Shown here: positions 33,496 through 42,704 of the stretch, piece after piece
How positions within the stretch are numbered: position 1 is the first letter of the stretch
Layout: every line of letters begins with the position of its first letter
NCBI RefSeq assembly: GCF_016863615.1
Contig: NZ_BOPF01000012.1
Coordinates: forward strand, 186,001-250,000
From: Virgisporangium aliadipatigenens
GTDB taxonomy: Bacteria; Actinomycetota; Actinomycetes; Mycobacteriales; Micromonosporaceae
Direction: 5' to 3'
DNA: 64,000 bases
The notes under the pieces: generated by a model
What the model was told of the DNA's origin: nothing
Databases searched by the model: none
What the model saw: only the letters and a program-made list of their open reading frames with translations
Made by a program: the position numbers and the translations under genes

Positions 33496-35153
33496 CGGAA
33501 CCCCTCCGCGAGCGGGCCGAGCGCGAGCGCCGGCAGGAACGTGAGCGCCACGACGATCACCGTCACGCCGGTGACCATGCCGACGAAGAGCGGCCGGTGC
33601 GTGGGCAGCGTGCCGACCGAGGCCGGAACGGGGTGCTGGCGGGCGAGCGAGCCGGCCAGCGCCAGCACGAGAACGATCGGCAGGAACCGCCCGAACGCCA
33701 TGCACAGCCCCAACGCCGTGTTGTAGAAGGTCGTGTCGACGCCCAGGCCGGCGAAGGCGGAGCCGTTGTTGTTCGACGCCGACGTGAAGGCGTACAGCAC
33801 CTCGGAGAGGCCGTGCGGGCCGTCGTTCGCCATGGCGGCGCGCGCGTCGGCGCAGGACATCGCGACGGCCGTGCCGACGAGGACCAGCGCCGGTGTGGTC
33901 AGCAGGTACAGCGACGCGAACGTCATCTCCCGCGCGCCGATCTTCTTGCGCACGTACTCCGGCGTGCGGCCGACCATCAGCCCCGCCACGAAGACGGTGA
34001 TGACCGCCAGCACGAGCATGCCGTAGAGGCCGGAGCCGGCCCCGCCCGGCGCCACCTCGCCGAGCATCATGTTCACCATCGGCACCAGGCCGCCGAGCGC
34101 GGTGTACGAGTCGTGGAACGAGTTGACCGCACCGGTCGACGTGAGCGTGGTGAGCGCCGCGAAGGTCGCCGACTGGGACACCCCGAACCGGGTCTCCGTC
34201 CCCTCCGTCGCCGCGCCGACCGCCGCGGGCACGGTGCCGGACGGGTTCAGCTGGAACGCGTTCACCGCCGCCACGCTCAGGATCGCCAGCGTCGCCATGA
34301 CGGCGGCGATCGCCAGCCCCTGCCGCTTGTCGCCGACCATGCGCCCGAACACCCGCGGCAGGCAGAACGGGATCAGCAGCACCAGGAAGAGCTGGATCCA
34401 GTTCGTCCACGCGGTCGGGTTCTCGAACGGGTGCGCGCTGTTGGCGTTGTAGAAGCCGCCGCCGTTCGTGCCCAGCTGCTTGATCGCCTCCTGGCCGGCG
34501 ACCGGCCCACCGGTGACGGTCTGCGTGCCGCCCGCGAGCGTGCCGACGTCGGTGCCGGCGCCGAGGTTCTGCACGACGCCGGCGGCCATCAACGCGACGG
34601 CGGCGGGCGCGGCGACCGGCAGCAGCACGCGCAGAACGATCCGGGTCAGGTCCACCCAGAAGCTGCCCAGCCGGTCCGTCCTGGTGCGCGCGAAGCCGCG
34701 GATGAACGCGACGGCCACGGCTGTCCCGACGGCCGCGGAGACGAAGTTCTGCACGGCCAGGCCGGCCATCTGCACGAGGTGGCCCATCGTCGACTCACCC
34801 GAGTACGACTGCCAGTTCGTGTTCGTGACGAAGCTGATCGCCGTGTTCCACGCCCGGGCCGGCTCCACCGCGGCGTTGCCGAGGCTGAGCCAAAGGTGCT
34901 GCTGCACGCGCTGGAACAGGTACAGCGCGATCGTGGAGACCGCCGAGAAGGCGAGCACGGCGCGGGCGTAGCCGCCCCACGACTGTTCGCGCTCCGGGTC
35001 GACGCCCACGAGCCGGTACACGGTGCGCTCCACGCGGGTGTGCGCCGGCGCGGTCACCGACCGGTACAGATACTCGCCGAACGGCCGGTACACCAGCACG
35101 ATCGCGAGGGCGAGCGAGCCGACGAAGAGCCCGCCCGCGACCCCGGGCCCCAT
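33492..35153 (-). CDS. kdpA: KdpA, potassium-translocating subunit
   Basis: A 553-residue channel-like subunit of the SKT superfamily. The four selectivity-filter regions are present: [57 protein letters not shown] and [15 protein letters not shown]. The start ATG overlaps the kdpF stop (TGATG at 35151-35155). All subunits are linked by overlaps, which keeps the complex stoichiometric. Nothing looks damaged. Confidence 0.97.
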   Translation of the reverse strand: MGPGVAGGLFVGSLALAIVLVYRPFGEYLYRSVTAPAHTRVERTVYRLVGVDPEREQSWGGYARAVLAFSAVSTIALYLFQRVQQHLWLSLGNAAVEPARAWNTAISFVTNTNWQSYSGESTMGHLVQMAGLAVQNFVSAAVGTAVAVAFIRGFARTRTDRLGSFWVDLTRIVLRVLLPVAAPAAVALMAAGVVQNLGAGTDVGTLAGGTQTVTGGPVAGQEAIKQLGTNGGGFYNANSAHPFENPTAWTNWIQLFLVLLIPFCLPRVFGRMVGDKRQGLAIAAVMATLAILSVAAVNAFQLNPSGTVPAAVGAATEGTETRFGVSQSATFAALTTLTSTGAVNSFHDSYTALGGLVPMVNMMLGEVAPGGAGSGLYGMLVLAVITVFVAGLMVGRTPEYVRKKIGAREMTFASLYLLTTPALVLVGTAVAMSCADARAAMANDGPHGLSEVLYAFTSASNNNGSAFAGLGVDTTFYNTALGLCMAFGRFLPIVLVLALAGSLARQHPVPASVGTLPTHRPLFVGMVTGVTVIVVALTFLPALALGPLAEGFR

Positions 35154-35242
35154 CAGAACCGTTCCGGGAAGAGCAGCGCGGCCACCAGGAACGCCGTCAA
35201 CGCGACGGCGAGCACGAGGCCGGCGAGGTTCTCGGCGCTCAC
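35153..35242 (-). CDS. kdpF: KdpF, small stabilising subunit
   Basis: A 29-residue single-helix protein, [29 protein letters not shown], read from GTG 35242 to TGA 35153-35155. It has the KdpF hallmarks: one membrane helix, a closing FPERF, and position directly before kdpA. KdpF is a lipid-like stabiliser of the KdpFABC complex. It is too short for ordinary ORF detection. Its GTG overlaps the stop of another tiny membrane gene upstream. Confidence 0.85.
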   Translation of the reverse strand: MSAENLAGLVLAVALTAFLVAALLFPERF

Positions 35243-35322
35243 AGCCGTTCCACCGCCCGGACCGCGAGGCTCAGGAGCGCGAACGTCGCGATCGTCAGCA
35301 GGACGAACATCAGGTCACTCAT
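35239..35322 (-). CDS. 27-residue single-helix protein at the head of the kdp operon
   Basis: Read from ATG 35322 to TGA 35239-35241: [27 protein letters not shown]. One hydrophobic helix is followed by a short basic/acidic tail (RAVERL), the topology of a membrane micropeptide. Its TGA overlaps the kdpF GTG, exactly the coupling seen between all other kdp genes. That supports it as a real operon member. Similar short frames precede kdpF in other actinobacteria in my recollection. It may be a second KdpF-like accessory. No ribosome site is obvious, so translation may be leaderless or from a weak site. Confidence 0.6.
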   Translation of the reverse strand: MSDLMFVLLTIATFALLSLAVRAVERL

Positions 35323-35364
35323 GCGGCAAGTGAAGGCCCGCGGCCCGGCACCCGGGCAGGCCTC

Positions 35365-35396
35365 TTGACGAAATCCCTACGCCCCGGCGGCGTGCG
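35365..35396. promoter_or_regulatory. Control region between the kdp operon and the divergent gene
   Basis: TTGACGAAATCCCTA starts at 35365 on the plus strand, and the minus strand reads TAGGGATTTCGTCAAGAGG. This AT-richer block, about 45 bases upstream of the first kdp gene, is the most likely KdpE-binding and promoter area. No perfect repeat is visible. Confidence 0.3.
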
Positions 35397-35906
35397 ATGC
35401 TCGGTGGCGTGGATGCAGTCACGCAGTGGGTGCGCACCTCGTGGACCAAGGCGTCCCGGGGTGGCCCGGCGGCCGCCCGCCGCAACGCCGTCCCGGTCGG
35501 CTTCGTGCTGCCGCCCCTGACCGGTCCGGCGGTCCACGAGGTGCTGATGGACGAGGCGGACGGCTTCACGCCCCGGGAGTCCCTTCGCGACGGGCCCCCG
35601 ACGGGCGTGACCGGGGCCTACACGTCGGCGGTGCGGTTGAGCGAGGCCGACGGGCGGCTGCGCGTGGAGCTGCGGGCGACGTCGTGGGGCGCGCCGCGCC
35701 GGAGGAGTCGCCCACCGGCGGTCCGGCTCGCCCCCGGCGAATGGGTGCGCTGGCAGGTCAACTACCGCTTCTCCTGGCCGGCCGCGCGGGGCGGGGCGTG
35801 GAGCTACCGCCTCGACACGCTCAACCTCGCGTACGGTCCGGTGGCGGCGGAGGCGTTCCTCGGCGACCCGACGCACCACGTCGACGAGCGCGCCGCCCTC
35901 CGGTAG
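35397..35906 (+). CDS. Hypothetical protein divergent from kdp
   Basis: A 169-residue basic protein, rich in Arg and Pro in its middle (WGAPRRRSRPPAVRLAPGEW), with Trp-rich beta-like segments (VRWQVNYRFSWPAARGGAWS, YRLDTLNLAYGPV). There are no membrane helices, signal or known motif. The start is ATG 35397, with GTG 35409 as an alternative. Codon use is that of a coding gene (GC-rich third positions) and no better overlapping frame exists. It shares its control region with the kdp operon but no function can be inferred. Confidence 0.55.
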   Translation: MLGGVDAVTQWVRTSWTKASRGGPAAARRNAVPVGFVLPPLTGPAVHEVLMDEADGFTPRESLRDGPPTGVTGAYTSAVRLSEADGRLRVELRATSWGAPRRRSRPPAVRLAPGEWVRWQVNYRFSWPAARGGAWSYRLDTLNLAYGPVAAEAFLGDPTHHVDERAALR

Positions 35907-35924
35907 GCGCCCGGGGTGGTCCGG

Positions 35925-35985
35925 AAGTACCGGGGACATCCGCAGCTCAAAGCCGGCTCGTGACCGGCGTACGGCCCCGGTACTT
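35925..35985. terminator. Long hairpin between convergent genes
   Basis: AAGTACCGGGG (35925-35935) pairs perfectly with CCCCGGTACTT (35975-35985). The 39-base loop contains further GCCGGC pairs. It lies in the 201-base gap 35907-36107 between convergent genes. The remaining gap holds GC-rich short direct repeats and no gene. Confidence 0.5.
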
Positions 35986-36107
35986 GACGACGCGGACGCG
36001 GCAGCGCAGCCGCAACGACGCTGAGCGAGCGGAGCGCCGGCCGCACCGGAGGGCACGCGGAGCGGATCGCGGCGCTCGACCCCTCCAGGAAGCGCCGGCG
36101 TGCGGAG

Positions 36108-37505
36108 TTACCGGGCGTCGGCCAGCTCGGCCAGCAGGTCCTCGTCGTCGGGGTGGGCGGCGGCCATCGCGGTCAGCATGGCGAGCCGGGTGCCGCGGAA
36201 GCGCGCGGCGTTGTCCGGGTCGGAGTGCTCGGCCAGCCGCTTGAGGGCGTTCGACGCGGCCAGCGCCGTGTCCGGGTCGGGCGAGGCCTCGAAGAGCTGG
36301 CTGCGCACGTGTACGCACTCGGCGAGGGTGCGCAGCAGGTCGTCCTCGTCGACGCCGTCGAGGTTGAGGTACACGTCGCCGAGGTGTTCCAGCGCCCAGC
36401 CGAGCCGGCGGTGCGCCTCGATCGAGGTGCGGTGTTCCGCGCACAGCTCGTGGTAGATGTCGACGGTCCGGGTGAAGATCGGTTCGGCGGCGGCCGGGTC
36501 GCCGTCGTTGAGCAGCGCGACGCCGTAGATGTTGTGCGCGGCGCCGAGACAGAAGCGGGCCGGGTCGCGCTCGGGGTACGTCTCGGCCCAGGCGCTCACG
36601 TCGCGCAGCGTGCGCCGGCCGGCCTCGCGCGCCGCCTTCGGGAAGCCGAGGGCGATGAGCGTGGTGATCTGGCGTTCGCGCAGGGGGAGGTAGTGGCCGT
36701 TGCCGGCGGGCACCACGGCGACGACCTCGCCGAGCAGCGCCGCCCCCGCGAGGTCGCGGCTGCGCTTGGTCACGTCGAGCGCGAACTTCGTCAGGTCGCC
36801 CATGCCGTCCACCTGGGCCAGGTGGCGGGTGACGGCGACGTAGTCGCGGTAGGAGCGGTCGCCGCTGCGGATGTTGCCGTAGTGCATGGTGATCGCGCGT
36901 TCGTGGCGGTCGTCGCGGCGTTCGCCCTGCCGGGGTGCGAGCGCCTCGGCGATGTGCCGGGGGACGACGACGCCGTCGGGCCGTTGCTCCAGCAGACCCT
37001 TTTCCACCAGGCCCGCCGTGGTCCCGGCCGGGTAGCCGTCGACCACCGCCGCCACGTCCCGTTCCCTCAGGGGGAACGTCGCCAGCGCCACCTGCAGCAG
37101 GGTTTCCGTCTCCTGATCGGAAAGTCCGTCGAGCGGCGGCGCCTCCCGGGGCGCGGGCGCCTCCTCGACGAAGACGCGGCCGGTGTCCGCCGCGGCCCGC
37201 ATCCGGTCGATCGCCTCCTCGAAGCTCGGGTCGGCGAACCCGTCCGCGTCCCGGTTGAGGTCGACGTCGGTGAGCCGCACGGCGAGCGGCGCCCGCTCCA
37301 GGAGCAGCAGCACCACCCGGAACTTCGTGTCGTCGCGCCCCGGCCGGGTCAGGATCGACAGGGCCTCTTCCTTCTCCGGGAAGTCGGCGGTGCAGGTGTC
37401 CAGCGCCTCGGCCACCGCCGCGAACAGTCCTAAGGGGAACCAGCGTCCCTCGTGCGTCGCGACGGCCCACCCGTCGGCGCGCAACTTCTCTACGGGATCA
37501 TGCAC
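36108..37505 (-). CDS. Tetratricopeptide-like protein of unknown function
   Basis: About 465 residues, soluble. The N-terminal part has WAVATHEGRWFPLGLFAAVA; the middle segment (about 130-195: LSDQETETLLQVALATFPLR, GLLEQRPDGVVVPRHI) looks like a winged helix. The second half is helical and TPR-like (ALLNDGDPAAAEPIFTRTVD, RRLGWALEHLGDVYLNLDG, ALAASNALKRLAEHSDPDNA). Such proteins often act as scaffolds or regulators. The start is chosen at GTG 37505 (VHDPVEKLRADGW); GTG 37532 is also in frame and neither has a ribosome site. It diverges from the laccase gene across an AT-richer gap. Confidence 0.7.
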   Translation of the reverse strand: MHDPVEKLRADGWAVATHEGRWFPLGLFAAVAEALDTCTADFPEKEEALSILTRPGRDDTKFRVVLLLLERAPLAVRLTDVDLNRDADGFADPSFEEAIDRMRAAADTGRVFVEEAPAPREAPPLDGLSDQETETLLQVALATFPLRERDVAAVVDGYPAGTTAGLVEKGLLEQRPDGVVVPRHIAEALAPRQGERRDDRHERAITMHYGNIRSGDRSYRDYVAVTRHLAQVDGMGDLTKFALDVTKRSRDLAGAALLGEVVAVVPAGNGHYLPLRERQITTLIALGFPKAAREAGRRTLRDVSAWAETYPERDPARFCLGAAHNIYGVALLNDGDPAAAEPIFTRTVDIYHELCAEHRTSIEAHRRLGWALEHLGDVYLNLDGVDEDDLLRTLAECVHVRSQLFEASPDPDTALAASNALKRLAEHSDPDNAARFRGTRLAMLTAMAAAHPDDEDLLAELADAR

Positions 37506-37606
37506 GCGCGCACAGTACCGGAGCGCTGCCACCTCGGCGTTTCAACATCCGTAGTAGAACTTGCGCGCGATCGATCTCGAACTTTATTTACGAGCGTCTT
37601 TACTTT

Positions 37607-37621
37607 TGTTCGCGCTGAACA
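37607..37621. promoter_or_regulatory. TGTTC-N5-GAACA palindrome upstream of the laccase gene
   Basis: A perfect 5-bp-arm inverted repeat within the notably AT-rich leader (37555-37671) of the secreted laccase gene. The leader also has runs such as TTTATTTACG. It probably holds the promoter of the exported redox cluster and a regulator site. Confidence 0.4.
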
Positions 37622-37671
37622 TAAGTTCTGCCCCACACCCACAGGGACCCGCTATCCCGAAGGGGGATGCA

Positions 37672-38724
37672 TTGGGCCAGCAGTTACCGTCCGGGCTGTT
37701 CAAACGGTTGGTGTCGCGTCGTCACGTCCTCGCGAGCAGCGCTCTCGGCGTCGGTGTGCCGGCCGCGATGCTCGGGTTGCGTGGTACCGGGCAGGCCGCC
37801 GCGGAGGTTCCCGCGCAACGGGCCGCCGGCGCGACGCACCGCATCACGATGTACGCGGAGGCGATCGCGGGCACCAACATGATCGGCTACGGGTTGGCCC
37901 CCGGACAGGCCACGGTGCCGGGGCCGATCCTGGAGATGTACGAGGGCGACACGATGGAGATCACCCTCGTCAACACCACCGACAAGCGGCTGTCGATCCA
38001 TCCGCACGGCGTGGACTACACGGTGGAGAACGACGGCGCCCCGCTCAACGGCTCCTTCAACAACCCCGGTGAGACCCGCACCTACGTGTGGAAGTCGCGG
38101 GAGATGTTCCAGGCCGAGGGGCGCCGGTGGATGCCGGGCAGCGCGGGCTACTGGCACTACCACGACCACGCGATGGGCAACGACCACGGCACCGCCGGCC
38201 TCATCCGGGGGCTGTACGGCGCGCTGATCGTCCGGCGGCGCGGCGACATCCTGCCGCGCCGGCAGTACACCGTCGTCTTCAACGGAACGCAGATCAACAA
38301 CCGGCTCGCACCGAACACGCCCATGTTCGAGGCCAACCTCGGCGAACGCGTCGAGTGGCTGGTGATCGCGCACGGCGAGTTCTTCCACACGTTCCACCTG
38401 CACGCCCACAGGTGGGCCGACAACCGCACGGGAATGCTCGAGGGCCCGACCGACCCGAGTCAGGTCATCGACAACAAGGACATCAACCCGGGCAGTTCGT
38501 TCGGCTTCCAGGTACTGGCCGGCGAGGGTGTCGGCCCCGGTGTGTGGATGTACCACTGCCACGTCCAGAACCACTCCGACGGCGGGATGGTCGGCCTCTT
38601 CCTGGTGCGCAACGCGGACGGCAGCATGCCCGCCGGCGCGCAGGAGGCCATCGACCGCTTCAACGGACACGTGCACACCCCCGCGGCGGCGCCGGCCCAG
38701 GCGCAGCCGCACGTCCACGGTTGA
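37672..38724 (+). CDS. Tat-exported two-domain multicopper oxidase (small laccase)
   Basis: 350 residues. TTG 37672 is the start: AAGGGGG lies 5 bases upstream and no other codon fits. A Tat signal follows (KRLVSRRHVLASSALGVGVP). Copper ligands are complete: HPHG (H110, H112), WHYHDH (H162, H164, H166), FFHTFHLHAH (H239, H242, H244, H246) and YHCHVQNHSDGGM (H295, C296, H297, H301, M306). With two cupredoxin domains and type 1 copper in the second, it matches the trimeric small laccases of Streptomyces. It oxidises phenols or accepts electrons from another donor and reduces oxygen to water. The C-terminus is His/Ala/Pro-rich. A ThuA/dehydrogenase gene follows after 26 bases. Confidence 0.92.
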   Translation: MGQQLPSGLFKRLVSRRHVLASSALGVGVPAAMLGLRGTGQAAAEVPAQRAAGATHRITMYAEAIAGTNMIGYGLAPGQATVPGPILEMYEGDTMEITLVNTTDKRLSIHPHGVDYTVENDGAPLNGSFNNPGETRTYVWKSREMFQAEGRRWMPGSAGYWHYHDHAMGNDHGTAGLIRGLYGALIVRRRGDILPRRQYTVVFNGTQINNRLAPNTPMFEANLGERVEWLVIAHGEFFHTFHLHAHRWADNRTGMLEGPTDPSQVIDNKDINPGSSFGFQVLAGEGVGPGVWMYHCHVQNHSDGGMVGLFLVRNADGSMPAGAQEAIDRFNGHVHTPAAAPAQAQPHVHG

Positions 38725-38750
38725 CCCCAGACCGGAAGGAGCCTGCGAAC

Positions 38751-41700
38751 ATGGATCTGCCGCCCACAGGACGGCGAAGGTCGTGGCGGGCAAAGGTAAC
38801 GTTCGCCGCGGTCGCCGCACTGGTGACCGGTGTCCCGACACTGCCGGTGTCCGCCGCACCGGCCGCCCCGGCAGCGGCCGCCGACGCGCCGCCGCTGTCC
38901 GTCCTCGTCTTCCACGGACCCGCCGCCGAGCAGCAGGACCCGGTCGCCCGCGCCGCGGAACGCATCCGTGACCTGGCCGGCGCGACCGGCATCACGGTCA
39001 CCGACTCCAGCGACCCCAACGTCTTCACCGCCGAGAACCTCGCCAAGTACCGCGCCGTCGTCTTCCTCTCGTCGAACGGCGCGGCGCTCACGCGTGAGCA
39101 CGAGAGCGCGCTGCAGGACTACATGAAGAACGGCGGCGGCTTCCTCGGGGTCGGCGACGCCGCCAAGGCGCAGCCGGACTCGACGTGGTTCACCGGCCTC
39201 ATCGGCACCCGCCCGGTCGGCTCGATCTCCTCTCCGGAACCGGTCTCCGCGGTCACCGCCAGCGGCGAGAACCCGCCGAACGAGACCAAAGAGAAGCTGA
39301 TCGACAACAACTCGAACACCAAGTGGTTGGTGTTCGCCAACACGGGTTGGGCGGCGTTCCGGCTGCCGGCCGCGAAGGCGGTCACGGGCTACGCGCTCAC
39401 GTCGGCCAACGACTTCATCGGCCGCAACCCGAAGGACTGGACGCTGCAGGGCTCCGACAACGGCACCGACTGGACGGATCTGGACCGGCGCACCAACGAG
39501 GCGTTCCCGGACCACCCGTTCCAGACGCGGCGGTTCAACTTCGCCAACACGCGCGCCTACCTGCACTACCGGCTGAACATCACGGCCAACGCCGGTGAGC
39601 CGATCATCCAGCTGGCCGACCTGCGGCTGTTCACCGGATCCGTCGAGCCGCCGCCGTCGCCCGCCGTCAACCGGGCGGTCGTCGACATCCTCGACCGGCA
39701 GCACCCGTCGACCGAGGGCCTGCCGCTGACCATCACGCGCTCGGACCGTTGGTACAACTGGGATCCCAACCCGGTCGGCACCGTGCACACCGTGGCGCAG
39801 GTCGAGGAACGGCACTACAACGCCGGATCGGGCGCCAACGGGGCGTTCCACCCGGTCTCCTGGTGCCGCGACTACGAGGGCGGCCGCTCCTTCTACACCG
39901 GCATGGGTCACACCGCGGAGAGCTGGGACGAGGCCGACTTCACCAAGCACCTCGCCGGGGCGCTGCGCTGGACCTCCGGCGTCGAGCGCGGCGACTGCCA
40001 GGCCACCATCGCCAGCAACTACAAGGTGGAACGCCTGACCGCCCCCAACCAGACCGGTCAGCTCGACCAGATCGGCGAGCCGCACGGGCTCACGGTCGCG
40101 CCCGACGGCGGCATCTTCTACGTCGGCAAGGCGGCCTGCCCGAGCGGCCCGATCGCCGACTGGAACGACCCCAACGTCGGCCTCGGCTGCGGCACCATCC
40201 ACCGCTGGGACCCGACCACGAAGACCACCAAGCTGCTCACCACGCTGCCCGTCATGGGCAACCGCGGCAGCGGCGGCGAACTGGTGAAGAACGAGGAGGG
40301 GCTGCTCGGCATCGTCCCCGACCCGAACTTCGCGCAGAACGGCTGGATCTACACGTACTGGATGCCGCACGCGTCGATCGACCGGGACACCCGCATCGGG
40401 CAGCGCACGATCTCCCGGTTCACCTACGACAAGGCGACGAACTCCCTCGACCAGGCCACCCGCAAGGACCTGATCCAGTGGCCGGTGCAGATCCACTCGT
40501 GCTGCCACGCCGGTGGCGGGATGACGTTCGACAACAAGGGGAACCTGTACGTCGGCTCCGGTGACAGCAACTCCTCCGAGGGCTCCGGCGGCTACTCGGG
40601 CAACAACTGGACGCAGGACTACAAGGGCGTGTCGTTCCAGGACGCCCGCCGCACGGCCGGCAACACCAACGACCTCAACGGGAAGATCGTGCGGATCCAC
40701 CCGGAGGCCGACGGCACGTACACGATCCCGCAGGGCAACCTCTTCCCGGTCGGGACCGAGAAGACCCGCCCGGAGATCTACGTGATGGGCGTGCGGAACA
40801 TCGCGCGCCTGCAGTGGGACCCGGTGAACAACTGGCTGACGGCCGCCTGGGTCGGCCCCGACGCCCAGTCGCCCGACCCGGAACGGGGACCGGCGAAGTA
40901 CGAGACCGCCACGATCATCACCGAGGCGGGCAACCACGGCTGGCCGTACTGCATGGGCAACCGGCAGCCGTACCGCGACCGCAGCAACACCGACGCCACG
41001 GTGCTGACCGGCTGGTACGACTGCAACGCGCCGAAGAACAACTCGCCGCGCAACACCGGTCTGGTGGACCTGCCGCCGGTCAAGGACAACATGATCTGGT
41101 ACTCGCCGGACGGCGGCGGCCCGGTCTTCCCGTTGCGCCCGGACGGCATCCCGTCGTACAAGGCGTCCGAGGCCACCTACACCCAGCCGTACCTGCGCGG
41201 CGGCAACCAGGCCGTGATGAGCGGCCCGACGTACCACCGCAGCCAGGTCGACACCAACAGCGGCGTCGCGTGGCCGTCGTACTGGGACGGCAAGTGGTTC
41301 ATCGGTGACGAGGGCAACGCCGCCAACCGGATCGCCGTCACCGTCGACAAGGCGGGCGTGGCGACCGCGCAGCCGCCGGCGTTCGCGGAGTCGCTGCGCG
41401 CCATCATCCCGGGGGGTACCTCGGACACCCAGATCTACACCTGGATGGACGCGAAGTTCGGCAAGGACGGGGCGCTGTACCTGCTCGACTACGGAGGCGG
41501 CTTCTTCAGCCTCCAGGCGTGGCAGAAGATGAGCCGGGTCACCTACAAGGGCGGTGCGCCGACGCCGGCGCCGGCCGTCACCCAGGTGGCGATCCAGAAC
41601 AAGCCGCTGACCGTGCAGTTCAACGGGACGAAGTCCGGCGGCGTCTCGTGGCGCTGGGACTTCGGCGACGGCACCACGTCGACCGAGGCCGACCCGCGGC

Positions 41701-42704
41701 ACACCTACACCAAGCCGGGCACGTACACGGTCAAGCTCACCGTCACCTACGCCGACGGCGAGACGGCCACCGTGCAGAGTTCGGTCAACGTGGGCTGCCT
41801 CGTCTCCGACGGCCGGGCGACCGTCCACATCGGAGGCACCGACACGGGTGTGCAGAACGACACCGTCGGCGGCGGCTGCACGATCAACGACCTGATCGAC
41901 GACGAGAGCACCTGGGCGGATCACGACAGCTTCGTGCGGCACGTGACCGCCGTGGCCGACCGCCTGGAGAAGGAGGGCGTGCTGACCGGTCGCGAACGCG
42001 GCAACCTGGTCCGCGCGGCCGCGTCGTCGGACATCGGCCGGGCCGGCCATCGCGGCTACGAACCGCTCTTCGACGGGACGCAGCAGTCGTTCCGGAACTG
42101 GACGATGGCACCCGCCGGCGGGTTCACCGTGCAGCCGGACGGGTCCATGCGGTCGTTCGGCGGGCTCGGGATGCTGTGGTACTACAAGCAGCAGTTCGGG
42201 GACTTCTCGTTGAAGCTGCAGTTCAAGGACATCGCACCGGGCACGGGTCGGGCCAACACCGGCGCCTTCACCCGGTTCCCGGATCCGCGCACGCCGTTGG
42301 AGCAGCGCACGGATGCGTGCAGCACCACCGGTTCGGCGCGGACGTCGCAGGCCTGGGTCGCCATCTACTGCGGGCACGAGATCCAGATCTACGACGGCGA
42401 CACGGGTGAGCCGCAGAAGACGGGCTCGATCTACAACTTCGATCCCAACCCGTTGAGCGCGGCCGGTGTCACGCCCAAGAACGTGTGGAACGAGTACGAG
42501 ATCCGCGTCGTCGGGCAGCACTACACGATCATCCGCAACGGCGTGGTGATCAACGAGTTCGACAACACGCCGGGCAAGCAGTCCTCCCGGGCGGGTGACC
42601 CGCCGACCGACCAGCGGCAGTTCCTCAGCGGCTTCGTCGGCCTGCAGAACCACGGTGACTCCGACCTCGTCGAGTTCCGCAACATCAGGGTGCGCACACT
42701 GTGA
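38751..42704 (+). CDS. Secreted ThuA / discoidin / sugar (sorbosone) dehydrogenase / PKD / DUF1080 multidomain protein
   Basis: 1317 residues with a strong GGAAGGAG site and ATG 38751. In order: signal peptide (to about residue 45); ThuA-like domain (about 47-157 and 306-408) interrupted by an F5/8-type C discoidin domain (about 163-290); glucose/sorbosone dehydrogenase-type beta-propeller (about 423-933: GEPHGLTVAPDGGIFYVG, NEEGLLGIVPDPNFAQNGWI, HAGGGMTFDNKGNLYVGSGD); PKD domain (about 943-1015, WRWDFGDGTTSTEADPRHTY); an unrecognised Cys-containing module (1016-1096); and a DUF1080/3-keto-glycoside hydrolase-type jelly-roll domain (about 1102-1317). GSDH domains use PQQ or a similar cofactor to oxidise sugars. 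Its stop overlaps the cupredoxin gene start. It is probably a secreted glycan-oxidising enzyme. Confidence 0.9.
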   Translation: MDLPPTGRRRSWRAKVTFAAVAALVTGVPTLPVSAAPAAPAAAADAPPLSVLVFHGPAAEQQDPVARAAERIRDLAGATGITVTDSSDPNVFTAENLAKYRAVVFLSSNGAALTREHESALQDYMKNGGGFLGVGDAAKAQPDSTWFTGLIGTRPVGSISSPEPVSAVTASGENPPNETKEKLIDNNSNTKWLVFANTGWAAFRLPAAKAVTGYALTSANDFIGRNPKDWTLQGSDNGTDWTDLDRRTNEAFPDHPFQTRRFNFANTRAYLHYRLNITANAGEPIIQLADLRLFTGSVEPPPSPAVNRAVVDILDRQHPSTEGLPLTITRSDRWYNWDPNPVGTVHTVAQVEERHYNAGSGANGAFHPVSWCRDYEGGRSFYTGMGHTAESWDEADFTKHLAGALRWTSGVERGDCQATIASNYKVERLTAPNQTGQLDQIGEPHGLTVAPDGGIFYVGKAACPSGPIADWNDPNVGLGCGTIHRWDPTTKTTKLLTTLPVMGNRGSGGELVKNEEGLLGIVPDPNFAQNGWIYTYWMPHASIDRDTRIGQRTISRFTYDKATNSLDQATRKDLIQWPVQIHSCCHAGGGMTFDNKGNLYVGSGDSNSSEGSGGYSGNNWTQDYKGVSFQDARRTAGNTNDLNGKIVRIHPEADGTYTIPQGNLFPVGTEKTRPEIYVMGVRNIARLQWDPVNNWLTAAWVGPDAQSPDPERGPAKYETATIITEAGNHGWPYCMGNRQPYRDRSNTDATVLTGWYDCNAPKNNSPRNTGLVDLPPVKDNMIWYSPDGGGPVFPLRPDGIPSYKASEATYTQPYLRGGNQAVMSGPTYHRSQVDTNSGVAWPSYWDGKWFIGDEGNAANRIAVTVDKAGVATAQPPAFAESLRAIIPGGTSDTQIYTWMDAKFGKDGALYLLDYGGGFFSLQAWQKMSRVTYKGGAPTPAPAVTQVAIQNKPLTVQFNGTKSGGVSWRWDFGDGTTSTEADPRHTYTKPGTYTVKLTVTYADGETATVQSSVNVGCLVSDGRATVHIGGTDTGVQNDTVGGGCTINDLIDDESTWADHDSFVRHVTAVADRLEKEGVLTGRERGNLVRAAASSDIGRAGHRGYEPLFDGTQQSFRNWTMAPAGGFTVQPDGSMRSFGGLGMLWYYKQQFGDFSLKLQFKDIAPGTGRANTGAFTRFPDPRTPLEQRTDACSTTGSARTSQAWVAIYCGHEIQIYDGDTGEPQKTGSIYNFDPNPLSAAGVTPKNVWNEYEIRVVGQHYTIIRNGVVINEFDNTPGKQSSRAGDPPTDQRQFLSGFVGLQNHGDSDLVEFRNIRVRTL
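41796..42038 (+). other. Shared Cys module, copy 1 (in the dehydrogenase protein)
   Basis: An 81-residue module between the PKD and DUF1080 domains: DGRATVHIGGTDTGVQND, GGGCTINDLIDDESTWADHD, FVRHVTAVADRLEKEGVLTG and REBRGN-type ending NLVRAAASSDIG. It closely matches the C-terminus of the next gene's product (44804-45049). I know no named domain for it. Confidence 0.75.

Noticed and set aside
35153-35396. A riboswitch controlling the kdp operon.
   Set aside because: The gap before the first small gene is under 80 bases and lacks the conserved segments of c-di-AMP riboswitches; KdpDE control is sufficient.
36000-36100. A small gene within the convergent gap full of GAGCG/CGGAG-like short repeats.
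   Set aside because: No start with a ribosome site and no continuous coding pattern; it is only GC-rich microrepeats.
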